A stretch of 64,000 nt of DNA. It comes from Hoplostethus atlanticus. Its lineage: Eukaryota > Chordata > Actinopteri > Trachichthyiformes > Trachichthyidae. The DNA is taken from assembly GCA_034670405.1 (NCBI GenBank), contig JAXDDX010000089.1, positions 496,001 to 560,000 of the forward strand, written 5' to 3'. This document shows, piece by piece, positions 1-10,369 of this stretch; positions within the stretch are counted from its first letter, which is position 1, and each line of letters starts with the position of its first letter. Below the pieces are notes generated by a model that ran no database searches, was not told the DNA's origin, and worked only from the letters and a program-made list of their open reading frames with translations. The position numbers and the translations under genes are program-made.

Positions 1-188
1 CCTGTAATGAAGACCCGAGGTGTCAAGAAACGCCCCCTAGCGGCTGGAATCGTCGCTCCTATTATGTTCTGCCTGTTTGTCAGCTTGCAACATCACTGGT
101 GAACACAGATTGGTTAATATGCCAATTTATTATTATTTAGTATAGTAAACAGACTGAGTGAGCGGGTATGAATTTTGCTCAAGGACAC

Positions 189-261
189 TGGCAGGCCTTT
201 GAGGAGATTGAACCTGAGACCTCCAAGTTACGGGACGGTCTAACCACTGGGTCACACCGTA
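189..261 (-). repeat. tRNA-derived SINE head remnant
   Basis: On the minus strand a box-A-like string (TGACCCAGTGGTTA, 241-254) and an exact box-B core (GGTTCAATC, 206-214) are spaced about as in tRNA. They are followed by the phrase 'tccttgagcaa' common in fish SINEs. The acceptor arms do not pair, so it is not a functional tRNA gene. Confidence 0.5.
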
Positions 262-394
262 CCCCGAGCAAAAATTAAAATGACAATTATTGTAACCAAG
301 GACAATAATATATCGTGTTATGCTGTTTTCATAGCCCTGCAGATGGTTTGGAGTTTGCTAGACTTTGAATATTGTTACATAGGGCAGGATATCC

Positions 395-515
395 CAAACA
401 TGCTTATGTCAAGGACCCCGAATTGACTTTATACATAATTATATAAATGTCCCCTGGAAACCCCTGCAGGACCCGTGGCTGTCCCCGGACCACACTTTGA
501 GAACCTCAGACACAG
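395..515 (-). repeat. Fish interspersed repeat remnant, hAT-like end
   Basis: The minus-strand phrase 'gttctcaaagtgtggtccg' followed by 'cctgcaggggt' resembles the terminal part of a widespread fish non-autonomous hAT-type repeat. It is truncated and no target-site duplication can be defined. Recognition is from memory of the family and is tentative. Confidence 0.35.
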
Positions 516-1734
516 AGTGTCTTAAACCGTGTCTCAGCCCCTCGAGTAAGAGTGAATATTTGATTTGAATCATGATTAGGAAAGGCATAAAAGATACCTC
601 AGGCCAACTCCATTAATCCCTTTTGCGTTCGCGTCCGTATATGAATTAACTCAAGTACACATAACCCCGGTCCATGCTTACAAATTAAGAGTGGAGAAAA
701 AAAAACCATACAATGAGGAAATATGAAGAGTCTATAAAAAAGAGCGTCCAATTTCTATTTCTATACACTTACATTAGTCGGCATAAACTGCAGTGCTATT
801 AGTTATAATGCTAAAAAAAATTCATTCTACGAATAATAATGCTTAATCTAATAATATCAATAATTAAAATACGAATACGACTGCCAATAATAATAATAAT
901 AGTATTAATAATATAGAGTCAGTCGCGGAATGGCCACGGTGACATTGGAGGAGACTTTTGCAGCATCAGCACCTTCTTCGGTGTCTGAAAGTGAATTCAA
1001 GAAGAGAGAGAGGGCCCCTTTCTCTTTTCCCATGGGGCTCGGATAAATATAGCCCCTAACCCCCCTTTACACATACACACACACTTGCCCGATCACCATT
1101 TGCTGTTTGTGTAAAAGTGATTAGCCAGACACAACTGCGAAACTGTTACTTTTATAGTAGCCAAGCAGTGGAGTAGCTTTGTAAAACGACACGAGCAGTG
1201 ATGTGGCAGGAAATAAAAAAGGGTGGGTAAACTATGACCTCCAGTCAGGGATAATTTTAAGGCAAACAGACATAAATATTAAGAAAAACCATTTGACTTT
1301 CAGAATTTTTTTTTGTTAAAAGACGATCTTCATAGATTGGATTAGTATTACTTGATGTAGGTCTGCTATGAATTTATGTCAGAAAGATTTATGTCAGCCC
1401 AAAAAGCTGGGTAAACCTTGCACTACATCCCTGGATATGACTTGTCTTTCCTTTTACATAATAACCCTCTTTCCCCCCCTGCAACTTTTGGGGGGTGGGG
1501 GCTTTAAATTTGGAATAAATGTGAATCAACGCTCATAGTGATTATTTATTCTTTAGTGATTATTAGTCATTCGGTAGAAATTCTAAATACAATTTTAAAA
1601 AGTAATTTTAAAAACCTATAAGATCACACTTGTAATATTAACTAAAAATCCAACTCAAGATAAATAGTATGACCTTGGTTTTCTGGCTTAGCTTATAATT
1701 ATTGCCCGTGGAAATATGATTTCATGTCTCCGTG

Positions 1735-1850
1735 TTGCTCGGCAAAAATAGTTGCTAATGAAATCAAATGTAAAACGGCAATTAAAATAAGCAAATACAC
1801 TGACATCGTGGATTAAGTTGCTGATAATAATAATAATTGGTAGGCCTGAA
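1735..1850. promoter_or_regulatory. Candidate regulatory block downstream of foxd3
   Basis: Unique AT-rich sequence with several homeodomain-like cores (CTAATGAAATC, CAATTAAAAT, GGATTAAG), free of simple repeats until its right end. Conservation is unknown. Confidence 0.2.
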
Positions 1851-2074
1851 CGTGGTTGACCAGATGATAGGCTACTTTGTTTTATTCGTTAAATATTTGT
1901 ATGCCTTTTTATAACTAATATTATAATAACCATAAATGCCTGGTCGTCTAAATTAAATTCCCTTGGTTTGCCTTTTTGTACACGGCGTGTCAGATTATAA
2001 ACAAGAACAGCGATGGTTTAATTTGTTCGCATGAAATATATTAGCAAACATTTAAGAATGTTGATAATGAAAAT

Positions 2075-2544
2075 AGTTGTTAATTCTTTCTTAGATTTAT
2101 TTACAAATGAATTCAGTTTACAACACAATATAGCTACATAGAATTACATATATTTGATTTTATAAACATACTATTTCTTCAGAGCTTTTTGTGTCTGGTA
2201 TGAAAAGGAAGCAAAAATTGTGTCGGTTATTTAGTCCACTTGTAATGAGCTTCCAATACAAAAAAGAAAATGTAAAATAATTATCACAGATGTTACATCT
2301 CAAACAACAAGAACAAAAAAAAAGAAACAGGTAAAAGTCAAACAGGTAAAATCATTTTTTTTTTTTTACAAATATTTACAAATATTACCTGTACAGAAAT
2401 ATCTCCTTTTCTTTTTTCTCTGTCTTTTTTAATAGTCTTTACATGGCTACAGAGTCCAGTGCTGCCTATTGGTTCGTGCTGTTTATTCTTCCCCCAAATA
2501 ATAATGTCTCTATATAAAAATAAGAGTTTTTTTTGTTTTGTTTA
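2075..2544 (-). other. foxd3: foxd3 3' untranslated region (inferred extent)
   Basis: AT-rich sequence follows the stop codon on the minus strand. Two AATAAA signals lie at 2482-2487 and 2096-2101; the distal one would give a UTR of about 460 nt. Two exact Pumilio-type UGUAAAUA motifs occur at 2373-2380 and 2098-2105, and the second overlaps the distal AATAAA. A third AATAAA overlaps the stop codon and is unlikely to be used. The extent is inferred because no transcript data are available. Confidence 0.55.
2096..2101 (-). terminator. Candidate distal poly(A) signal of foxd3
   Basis: AATAAA on the minus strand, 444 nt past the foxd3 stop, inside an AT-rich stretch and overlapping a Pumilio-type motif. 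A proximal alternative lies at 2482-2487. The choice between them cannot be made from sequence alone. Confidence 0.4.
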
Positions 2545-3744
2545 TTATTGAGAAGGCCATTTGGACAATGCTGCCGCCGTGGCTGATGGTAAAAACTGTC
2601 CAGATATGATATTTGAGGGCACACTGAGGATGGGCGCTATAGCGGCTGAGGTCCGGCTCAGAGACAGGGACTGAGCGCTCAGCAAGGCCGACTGAACTGT
2701 CACCGGAGGCCGCAAGAAAGTCTGAGTGGCGCCCGGCGATGACGAAGAGGCGCTGGAGACCCCAATGATGTTCTCTATACTGAAAGACGGTCTGCTCGGC
2801 GGCTCTGATTTGATCATGGACGCCGTGCTCAGACTGTTGAGCTGAAGCTGAAGACTCGGGCTGAACTGGGAGTTGAATACTTTTCTGTTCAGCTCCGCCG
2901 AGGGCAGGAGAGGGATGGTCGGGGGTAGCATGGGACCTACAGGGGGGATGTAAGAGTATTGCAACGCGGCGGGATGGGAATACGCAGCCGGGTGGATCCC
3001 GTAGTGCCGCCCGTAGGGGCTCCCGAGGCTGTACGCCCCGAAACTTTGCATCATGAGAGCCGCCTGGTCCCTGAGCACGTCCGGCTGGTGCCTCTTGAAC
3101 CTTTTCCTCCTCCTGAGGAAGCTGCCGTTGTCAAACATGTCCTCCGACTGCGGGTCCAGGGTCCAGTAGTTGCCCTTGCCGGGGTTGCCGGGCTCTCGGG
3201 GGATTTTCACAAAGCAGTCGTTGAGGGACAAGTTGTGGCGAATGGAGTTTTGCCACGCGGGGAACTTCTCCCGGTAGTACGGGAAGCGGCTGCTGATGAA
3301 CTCACAGATCCCACTCAAAGTTAGCTTTTTCTGCGGACTCTGGAGTATGGACATGGTGATGAGGGCGATGTAGGAGTAAGGCGGCTTTACCAGGCTGTTT
3401 TTGGGCTTCTGGATTGTACCTCCCGACGCTGCGCTCTGGTCACCCTCTCCCTTCCCGGTGCCGGTCTCCCCTTCCCCGGAGCTCTCGCAGCACGGACTGC
3501 CTCCACCGGACCTCATCTCCTCCTTCTCTACTTCGATCTCCTCTTCCACCTCCTCATCGCCTCCTCCTCCTCCTCCTCCTCGGAGGTCGTGCAGGATGCC
3601 TCCCCCCGGACTGTCGCAGTCGCTGTCCCTCTCCATGCCCTCCTCGTCGCCTTCGCCCACCACGTCGATATCCACGTCCTCCGCCGTGAGCACAGTTTGG
3701 CCGGACATGTCGCTGGCTCTGTCGCTGCCTCCAGACAGGGTCAT
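2545..3744 (-). CDS. foxd3: Forkhead box D3 transcription factor, complete single-exon gene
   Basis: This nuclear DNA-binding regulator is known in vertebrates for neural crest specification, maintenance of pluripotent or progenitor states, and mostly repression through Groucho/TLE. The 399-residue frame is uninterrupted, as expected for an intronless FoxD gene of ordinary length. In order: a conserved N-terminus ([20 protein letters not shown], residues 13-32); poly-Gly (56-62) followed by an acidic run (63-76); the forkhead domain at about 119-218, with KPPYSYIAL and recognition helix [15 protein letters not shown] (164-178); a basic nuclear-localisation stretch RRRKRFKR (211-218); a SUMO-type IKSE (311-314); and the eh1-like Groucho-binding motif FSIENIIG (321-328). 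The start is supported by an in-frame TAG 15 bases upstream and a purine at -3. Stop is TAA followed at once by a second TAA. The N-terminus and eh1 context separate it from other FoxD paralogues. The low-complexity acidic/Gly segment is probably variable between species. Confidence 0.98.
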   Translation of the reverse strand: MTLSGGSDRASDMSGQTVLTAEDVDIDVVGEGDEEGMERDSDCDSPGGGILHDLRGGGGGGGDEEVEEEIEVEKEEMRSGGGSPCCESSGEGETGTGKGEGDQSAASGGTIQKPKNSLVKPPYSYIALITMSILQSPQKKLTLSGICEFISSRFPYYREKFPAWQNSIRHNLSLNDCFVKIPREPGNPGKGNYWTLDPQSEDMFDNGSFLRRRKRFKRHQPDVLRDQAALMMQSFGAYSLGSPYGRHYGIHPAAYSHPAALQYSYIPPVGPMLPPTIPLLPSAELNRKVFNSQFSPSLQLQLNSLSTASMIKSEPPSRPSFSIENIIGVSSASSSSPGATQTFLRPPVTVQSALLSAQSLSLSRTSAAIAPILSVPSNIISGQFLPSATAAALSKWPSQ

Positions 3745-4190
3745 TTCACGGCTTACCTACACTTTTTTTTAGCCTACCGGAGCCAAAACAACCGAGCAAC
3801 CGGGCGTGATGGGTAGATGAGTCCAGTGCGGTCAGTGCGCACACACGGCGGCTCTGGTGGACTGCAGTTCGCCCCTGTCAAGAGATCGGATGTCGCCCAA
3901 AATCTAAATGCAGGTCAGTGGAGCCGGTAGGCAGCCAGTCGAGCCAGAGAGAAACTTCAACTTCTGCAAATATTTCTCCACTCGGTAAGTGAGCAGGCCT
4001 TAAAGCGGCGCGTCTCTTGCCTCGGAGTTGTTTTGGAGATGGTGACTGCTGCGGCTTTTGCGCTCCGCCGTCCCTTCTCAGTCCGTATATTTCCTATAGG
4101 AGCGATATTTGGATTGCCAAGTCGAGATGACACATGCTTTTAAAGGCCGGAGCTTTTAAAAGGACTGTCTGATAGATTACTTTTCCCAGT
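3745..4190 (-). promoter_or_regulatory. foxd3 5' leader and proximal promoter region
   Basis: GC-rich, CpG-containing sequence continues from the coding region into the upstream flank, giving a CpG-island-like block of about 2560-4080. No decisive TATA box is seen. The best TATA-like strings on the minus strand are the palindromic CTTTTAAAAG at 4153-4162 and CCTTTAAAAGC at about 4136-4146. The leader contains a textbook splice-donor match (AGGTAAG, 3752-3758) just before the ATG. The start site of transcription is not determined. Confidence 0.5.
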
Positions 4191-4199
4191 ATAAGATAT

Positions 4200-5790
4200 A
4201 CTATCAGTGCAGGACACGTGGTCTGGTGACGACACATGCCCACCCCCCCTCCCACCCTCCACCCTCCTCTCTTCTCTGTTAAACCATGCAAACTGGAGTT
4301 GTTTCATGGATTTGTCAACAATGGGACAACAGCAATGCTGCTTTCCGCTGATTTCTGTGTTCGTCCGTCATAGACCATTTAACGGTGGCAGAGGGAGGAG
4401 GAGGGGGGAGAGAGAAAATTGGCCTGCATGATTGAAAGATCTGATGCGCATTAACACGGCTGCGTAAAAAACTCCAAACCTTAACTTTGCTTATACAAAC
4501 TGTGTTGAAAGCTGCAGAGTGAAAACGACGACAGCTAAGTTAATCGAATCTTTTTTTAGTTGTTTTATGTGCTTATTTTTACATTTTGCATGCAACATGA
4601 TAGGGGGTATTTTTAATTTAATTTAGCCCACAGTGGCCCTGCATGGTGCAACCTTCAGCTGTGCGTACTTTGGAGACGCTGCTTAAGAATTTTTAATTTT
4701 TACTTTGTTTATTTGGTGCCGAAATGTATAAGGCGTGATACTTCCAGCCCTACAGGCTGCCGTGCAAATCCAAGTTGCGAATGCAAAGCATGAATTCAAG
4801 TCTATTTATTCCTGCAGGATTAGCCAAAGGTGGCAAGAATATTGAGCGGCAGCAGCAACAATGAATGGAGGGAATAAAGAATTTCTTTAAGAGTTTGGAA
4901 GAGGTGTTAACGACCCCAATCATTGCATGTTTTTAGCATTTGAAAAAAGTAGGAAATGCGGCAGCGGGTGAATGCAAAGAGACCATTCATTCACAAGCAT
5001 GAAGGTGAGCCGTGTGTATGGGCTGTTCCCAGGGAAAGGATGTCGGATCCAATACAGAGCTCTGTAAAGGTTTCCTGCGTCGTGGGAGAAAATGTTGCTC
5101 CATCCCATTTAGGGAGGCTGATAAAAGAAAAAAGTCATTCCCATTTTGGCTAAGATTCTACAAATTGACTAATATGCTGTCTTCCAGGGGAAATGTATAT
5201 GTATTTAACAAAAATGTATTTGAACTTATTCAGCTGTGCCACGAACAGTGGCAATTGATTTTATCGGAAGCCCCCTTGGTAGGCTAATGAAAATATCTTT
5301 AATCGACAACAGCCAATTACATCTAACAAACCTTTATTATAACAAATACAAATATATAAATTAATTTTAAATGGGAAATCTGATGCAATTAACGATTGAT
5401 AAAATAACGTCTTTCCTTCAGTTAAAAGCTTCTCTTTTCGTCTCCATTAAAAACGCGCAGCAGTTTCGCGTTGTAACAGACTACATTTTAATTTAGGGTG
5501 TTATCATATAGAATGTGTTTTTTTCTCTTTTTCGGCGAGTTACCAGATTATAATTGCATATTATTATTGTCATTATTATTATTGCACATTATAATGTATC
5601 TATATTATAGGTGTTATTCGATTAATTGCATCATTAAATTAATCATTAATCTACATGCAAATATGAGAAATTATTTTCACAAAAAATGTGCAACTATTTT
5701 GATCTTTTCCTCGCTTAACCGATTGTATTTTGGTGTTGTATCAGTCATTTAAATCTTTTAGACTTTTCGGGGGTAAATGTTATCCTTTAA
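4200..5790. other. Proximal upstream flank, no gene seen
   Basis: Unique sequence, becoming strongly AT-rich at 5290-5760. It has no open frame above chance length, no recognised repeat family and no tRNA-like signals. It may include foxd3 promoter-proximal control elements but nothing specific is supported. Confidence 0.5.
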
Positions 5791-5794
5791 TTGC

Positions 5795-6085
5795 CTCTGG
5801 CACTGCAGAAGGGGGCTCCTCCGCGTCACCTTTGATACCTCAGGTCTTTTTTTCCCCTCTGGTATAAAAGTCGGATTAATCAAATGGTATCATTAATATC
5901 GGGGGCGCCTGGGTGAAAAGCGGGAAACATGGCTTCCGATTAGACTTGCCTGTGTTAATCTCTTGGTGGCCTGTGTGATCCGGGGGTCCATCAATGCGGA
6001 CTACTTAGCAGATGAAACCAGAGGGAACTTTTATCCTCATGCGCGTCTGTATTTAGGAATGCACATCTATATTTATGCTCAGAAC
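5795..6085. promoter_or_regulatory. Candidate foxd3 upstream enhancer with TCF/LEF and OTX-type motifs
   Basis: Repeat-free block of mixed composition about 2.1-2.4 kb upstream of the foxd3 ATG. It contains CCTTTGAT (TCF/LEF type, 5829-5836), GGATTA (OTX/PITX type, 5873-5878), further TAAT cores (ATTAAT, CGATTAGA, GTTAATCT) and a TATA-box match TATAAAAG on the plus strand (5863-5870). Wnt/TCF and homeodomain inputs to foxd3 are established in neural crest. That this block is such an element is inference. Confidence 0.4.
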
Positions 6086-6144
6086 AGGCTAGTTTCTTCC
6101 ATTTTCAGTCCACCTATCATTATCTACCCAGTAAAATAGCTTTC

Positions 6145-6604
6145 TTCGAGGGTTCTTTGGTTAGGATGTTATTGATAGAATAGAAAACTGATAATCCAGA
6201 AAATAAACCCAGTTTGGTTAAAACGTCCTTTCAACGATGCTGATTTGGAACATTTCATGCATTCTTTGAAGGTTCTTCGCATCACCAAAAGGGTTCTGCC
6301 ATGCAAGCCTAAAGAATAATGTTCTTTATTAGAACCCCTTTTTGTTAAGGGAAAGCTCACACTCTTAATAAAAAAGTATTCAGAAAATGGTTTAGTCTTG
6401 TACCATATAGCCGAGCCCCTTTTTTGGTCCCATAAACAATCATTTCATGCTTGAAATGTTTTAAATCAGCAGCACTAAAGGAACGTTTGAAGAACCACAC
6501 CGGGTTCGTTATTCTGATTCGCCAGTTTTTTATTCTAACAAATCAGAGGGTCATTACGATTCTAGACACTGCCACAACTAAAGAACCCCTTGCAGAACCT
6601 TCTC
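6145..6604. mobile_element. Foldback (long inverted repeat) non-autonomous element
   Basis: A left arm (about 6145-6290) is repeated in inverted, diverged form as a right arm (about 6440-6604). Shared landmarks read in opposite directions are 'catttcatgc', 'aaatcagca', 'gttttttattct' type and terminal 'gggttctttgg'/'aaagaacccc'. Both arms carry the GGTTCTT/AAGAACC motif typical of a fish repeat family. No coding capacity. Confidence 0.6.
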
Positions 6605-6612
6605 TCCCCCCC

Positions 6613-6615
<3 letters not shown>

Positions 6616-6647
<32 letters not shown>

Positions 6648-6676
6648 TCTCTCTCTTTCTTTCTCTCTCTCTCTCT
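6616..6676. repeat. (CT)n microsatellite
   Basis: Interrupted CT/TC repeat preceded by a C run and abutting the foldback element. Confidence 0.95.
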
Positions 6677-6981
6677 TGCCCTGTGTGTGTGTGTACTTTG
6701 CGCGCATGGAGACAGGTGCAATCAGCCCCCTTCGCCTTGTCCCAGAGTTGCAGTGTTGTGTGAAAGGCGGCGTAACTGCTGATATAACCTGACTACAGCA
6801 CCGCCAGAGAGGGGGTCTCAAACGCGTCCTTCCTGTGATCTTTTGAAGCCTCATAAATCCGCTTTTATACCTCCGCAGTTTGTTAATGAAATGTACGTTT
6901 TAAGCACACATGCACGGCTCAGCCCGACAAAACCTTTTAGTATAATAAGCCAACTCTCTCCGGCGTGAAACTATTAGGGTT

Positions 6982-7008
6982 GGGGGGGGTGGGGGTGGGG
7001 GTGGGGGG
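6982..7008 (+). other. Strong G-quadruplex motif
   Basis: Four G runs of 8, 5, 5 and 6 are separated by single T residues on the plus strand, the loop arrangement expected for a very stable parallel quadruplex. Confidence 0.75.
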
Positions 7009-7087
7009 TAGTAGCAGCACAGACAGCAGCACAGGTGATGGAGAGGATACAGCCACCACGTGTTATCATTTCAAAGGTCACGAAACA

Positions 7088-7123
<36 letters not shown>

Positions 7124-7129
7124 AATAAT
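7088..7129. repeat. (AAT)n microsatellite
   Basis: About 14 AAT units with one ACT variant. Confidence 0.95.
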
Positions 7130-7144
7130 GTGTTACTCTATTCT

Positions 7145-7245
7145 CTCCTTTCTCAGAGGCCCAGAGGCCAGCTACAGAGCAGCGACCCTGGAGCTGGTAG
7201 GGATTCAGTGCCTTGCTCAAGGGCACTTCAGCAGGGGAGGTGCTT
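7145..7245. repeat. Fish interspersed repeat fragment
   Basis: Contains 'gcagcgaccctgg' and 'gtgccttgctcaagggcac', phrases recurrent in fish SINE-like repeats. Fragmentary, boundaries uncertain. Confidence 0.45.
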
Positions 7246-7354
7246 ACCCACATGGCATCCAAGCAGCAGGCCACCTTGGTGCCCACATACCTTCCCAAAT
7301 AGCCAAACTGGTAGGCCTGTGGAAGGTGGGAGACAGAGAGAGAGAGAGTCGGTG

Positions 7355-7719
7355 CACTGCAAAAATATCCATCTTAACAAGTCATTTAGTCTAGTAATTA
7401 GTGGGGGAGAATCTGCCAATGGGGGTGAGATAATTTCACTTGTTTCCAATGCAAACCAAATTGTTTTAAGAATTCTCTCCAATGAAGGGTAATTTTCTTG
7501 ATGTCAGTGGATTGATGTGCCTTATTCTGTTGCCACGTTTCAAGATATTGACACACATTCACAGGAAATTCTCCAAAAAGGGGAAACGGCACTGGAAACA
7601 AGCACGTGGGATTATTTCCCCACTGGCAGCATTTCCCAATTGTTTTAAGAAAAATAATATTTTAACACTGAACGTGACAGAAAATGAGTGAATTGCTAAG
7701 AAGGACATTTTTTGCAGTG
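7355..7719. mobile_element. Short terminal-inverted-repeat element (MITE-like)
   Basis: Begins CACTGCAAAAATATCC and ends with the near-perfect inverse (…ATTTTTTGCAGTG), giving TIRs of about 12-16 bp around 365 bp of non-coding sequence. Internal phrases such as 'tctagtaattagtggg' and 'tctccaatgaagggt' are familiar from a widespread fish repeat. No clear target-site duplication. Confidence 0.65.
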
Positions 7720-8455
7720 TGTGTCTCCGTGTGAGGTGAAGGTAAAGGAAAGGAAAGATGGATGCTCCGTGCGTAATGGTGCGCACATATTAACTGACAT
7801 AGCCTTAATACGGGCCACACGGGAGCAGTACCCGGTACATAACCAGATACCACTGTTTGGGGAGAGAAAGACAATAATGCTCACCGAAAAGATGAAACGT
7901 TGCCTTTTGCACTAAAACCAGCCCGGCGCGGATGATGCTCTTCTCTAACGCACAGACAAGCGTTGGCACCTCGCCGTATTACTCTCCGACTCCACTCTCC
8001 GTCGTCTTTTAACACCTTTCACTTCTTAGTAAAGAAATGATTGCACTTGCGGCACAGGTTTCTTAGTTGCTAGTTCAGTGCTAGCCTGCATCCATCATCT
8101 GACCTGCAGGGGATGCTTCGATTTTTGGTGTTCCAGTGAAAAAACACAGCGAAGAAACATCAAGAACACCAAGAATAGAAGCGCAACATTGACCCTCTAT
8201 GCCCGTTAACTTGAACATATTCGCCGTTTTCTGTGGTATGAAAGCGCCCAGTGCTATGACATTATATTATGGACGCATTATGAAAGGCGCCATGGGTAAA
8301 TTAATCATGAAGGCCTAGTGATTTTTTTCTTTTACAGCATCTTTACGCCAATGCCCCTCAATAAGAAGAGGTGTACAGGGTCCAAACATTGGGAAGACAT
8401 TAAGTCAGCTCCGTGAAAAATAGAACTCCAAAATAAATCGTACCAGCTCAAAAAC
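7720..8455. other. Intergenic, nothing recognised
   Basis: Unique sequence without repeat families or credible open frames. A small run near 8265-8320 has TAAT cores but is not distinctive. Confidence 0.5.
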
Positions 8456-8459
8456 GTGA

Positions 8460-8660
8460 GACGAAATCAGCTGTTTTGGAAAGCAGATTTTTGAAAGGCA
8501 ACTAATTTAATTAATTAGGTGAGGGAGCAGTTGGGGGCAGCAGCTAGTAAAACGGTATGATAAATTAATGGCATTGTTAGCGCGCTTTTAATTACGGCTA
8601 TTATGTTAATTATTTTACATCAGTAGCCAAATGATCAGCGTGTCAGATTTAATAAAAACG
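8460..8660. promoter_or_regulatory. Candidate regulatory block rich in homeodomain cores
   Basis: Dense TAAT/ATTA cores (CTAATTTAATTAATTAGG, AAATTAATGG, TTTTAATTACGG, GTTAATTATT) in otherwise unique sequence. This suits a developmental enhancer, but conservation was not tested. Confidence 0.3.
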
Positions 8661-8664
8661 AGCC

Positions 8665-9109
8665 ATTCTCCTGAAAACTGGTATCTGGTATGGGAGGCAG
8701 CGCGTCACGGGCCTGCTACCAGGAGTTTAAACCAGGAGTTTAAAAAAAAAAAAATCTTTTCATTGAAATGTGTTTCTCTAATTGGATTTTTCATGGTCGG
8801 CACTGTGATTCCCTGAAGACTACAGACCCAACCAGAAGGCAGGCCATTGAAGATCTCGGCTGCTTTTTTTTTTCTTTCTTCTTCTTCTTTTTTTTGGAAA
8901 TCACCATCCCCCCCCCCCCCGCCCCCCCGCCTCTCGAAGAATCCACTCTATCAACCTGCGAGTTTCTGTCAAACAATATGATGGAGCTCATTTTTAACCC
9001 TCCCTGCTGTAGGATCAGTCCAGGCGCCAGATCTCTCCGTCACAACAAGGCACAAAGGGGCCAAAACGGGAGACACTGCTCCGCGGGCGCGCACGTGTGG
9101 TGCGTGTGC

Positions 9110-9151
<42 letters not shown>

Positions 9152-10330
9152 TAGGTGTCCCATCCATTTGATGCGCCTGCATATAACGACATAATTGCAC
9201 AGGGATGCAGTTGGAGGGTAAACCCACCTTACACACCTTTTTTATTTGCAGAATAGTTCCTTCACCTTTTTAGGCTGAATTAAATCGTTATGACCTAAAT
9301 ACATCCTAGTAATCAACCGGTGTAAATTGTATGATGATTGCGTCTTTTACGAAAAAAAAGGTAAATTAATCCTTTTAATATGTAATTGTTTTTTTTATTG
9401 TGATTCTTTATGATGATCACGGACTGCAGGTCAGTTTACCCACCTTTTTATTTACCACTACCTCAAATAGGAGAGCACAGGAGATGCTGTAAGCCAGTGG
9501 AAAAAAAATCTGAACAACACCTCAGCACCAGGGCTTGAAGGCCATTGGGACTATGTCAGTGGTATGGTGGAGGGTCTACTGTAATCTAGATCGTATGCGC
9601 TTATAATGCTCTTCGTTCATGCACAAGCAGGAGACGTGTCAGTCTCAAGTCTCCAGGCTTTGCAGGGCATCTGGAGACTTCACCGTGGAATTATGAAGAC
9701 GTTGTGTTTTGGGCCAATTTTCTCCATTATTTTAGCAATCTGATTCCTTGGCATTAGATGAATATAACCTTTATCTACCAAAAGGCCATCTGCATTCATG
9801 TAATCTGGTTTAAAGAGTTGGCTTTTGTAGTGCAAGCCTAAATGATCGAATGTAGACACTAAAATATGAGAATCAGCCCATTTACCAGCGACATTAAACG
9901 AATGAAAAGGGGATTTTTAACGGTTCCATTACAGATTTATAAATAAGAAAATTAATTGTTTTCTCTCACTGACAATTATTACAAATATACAAAGAATGAC
10001 AGTTACATTATATGCATTGGGAAGCTGCAAGATTTGATTTTTATCGTTAATTGCCCATAGATTAACGACTAAAACAGCCCAGTATTTTGTCTTATAATAT
10101 AGGAGGGTTTAAAATATGTTTTCCACCTGAGAGTCCCACTAGAATAAGTCCTCATGCTACCGAGTTTCCCAGTAATTCATATGGGATTCGTTTTCGTTGG
10201 AATTCGTTTTGGTCTCTTTTGACAAAGACCTGAGCTAAAATGAACTTTGATAATAAACAGAATAAGGTATTAATTTTACATAATTAGGGACATCCATTAC
10301 AAGCAATTATTGCCAAGCAAAGAATTTTGT
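8665..10330. other. Intergenic with simple repeats
   Basis: Holds A and T/C runs (8740-8900), a C-rich run (8909-8928), a TG microsatellite (9113-9148) and a 9-bp perfect stem (9648-9656 with 9671-9679). No gene recognised. Confidence 0.5.
9113..9148. repeat. (TG)n microsatellite
   Basis: About 18 TG units. Confidence 0.95.
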
Positions 10331-10332
10331 TT

Positions 10333-10366
10333 TTTATTCATTCATTCATTCATTCATTCATTCATC
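10333..10366. repeat. (ATTC)n microsatellite
   Basis: About eight ATTC units. Such tetranucleotide arrays often mark the 3' end of fish LINEs, but no LINE body is recognisable beside it. Confidence 0.9.
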
Positions 10367-10369
10367 TAG

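Larger units (their letters stand above)
1..2074. other. 3' flank of foxd3, AT-rich, no gene seen
   Basis: AT-rich flank with a SINE-type tRNA-like remnant (189-261), an hAT-like repeat remnant (about 395-515), AAT-type short repeats near 880-910 and 1830-1840, and a candidate homeodomain-motif block at 1735-1850. No open frame of interest or splice-bounded exon is recognisable. Confidence 0.6.

Noticed and set aside
2959..3772. Plus-strand open frames of 60-123 codons opposite foxd3
   Set aside because: They are antisense shadows of the GC-rich foxd3 coding sequence. Their Pro/Ser/Val-rich translations mirror its codon bias and match no family.
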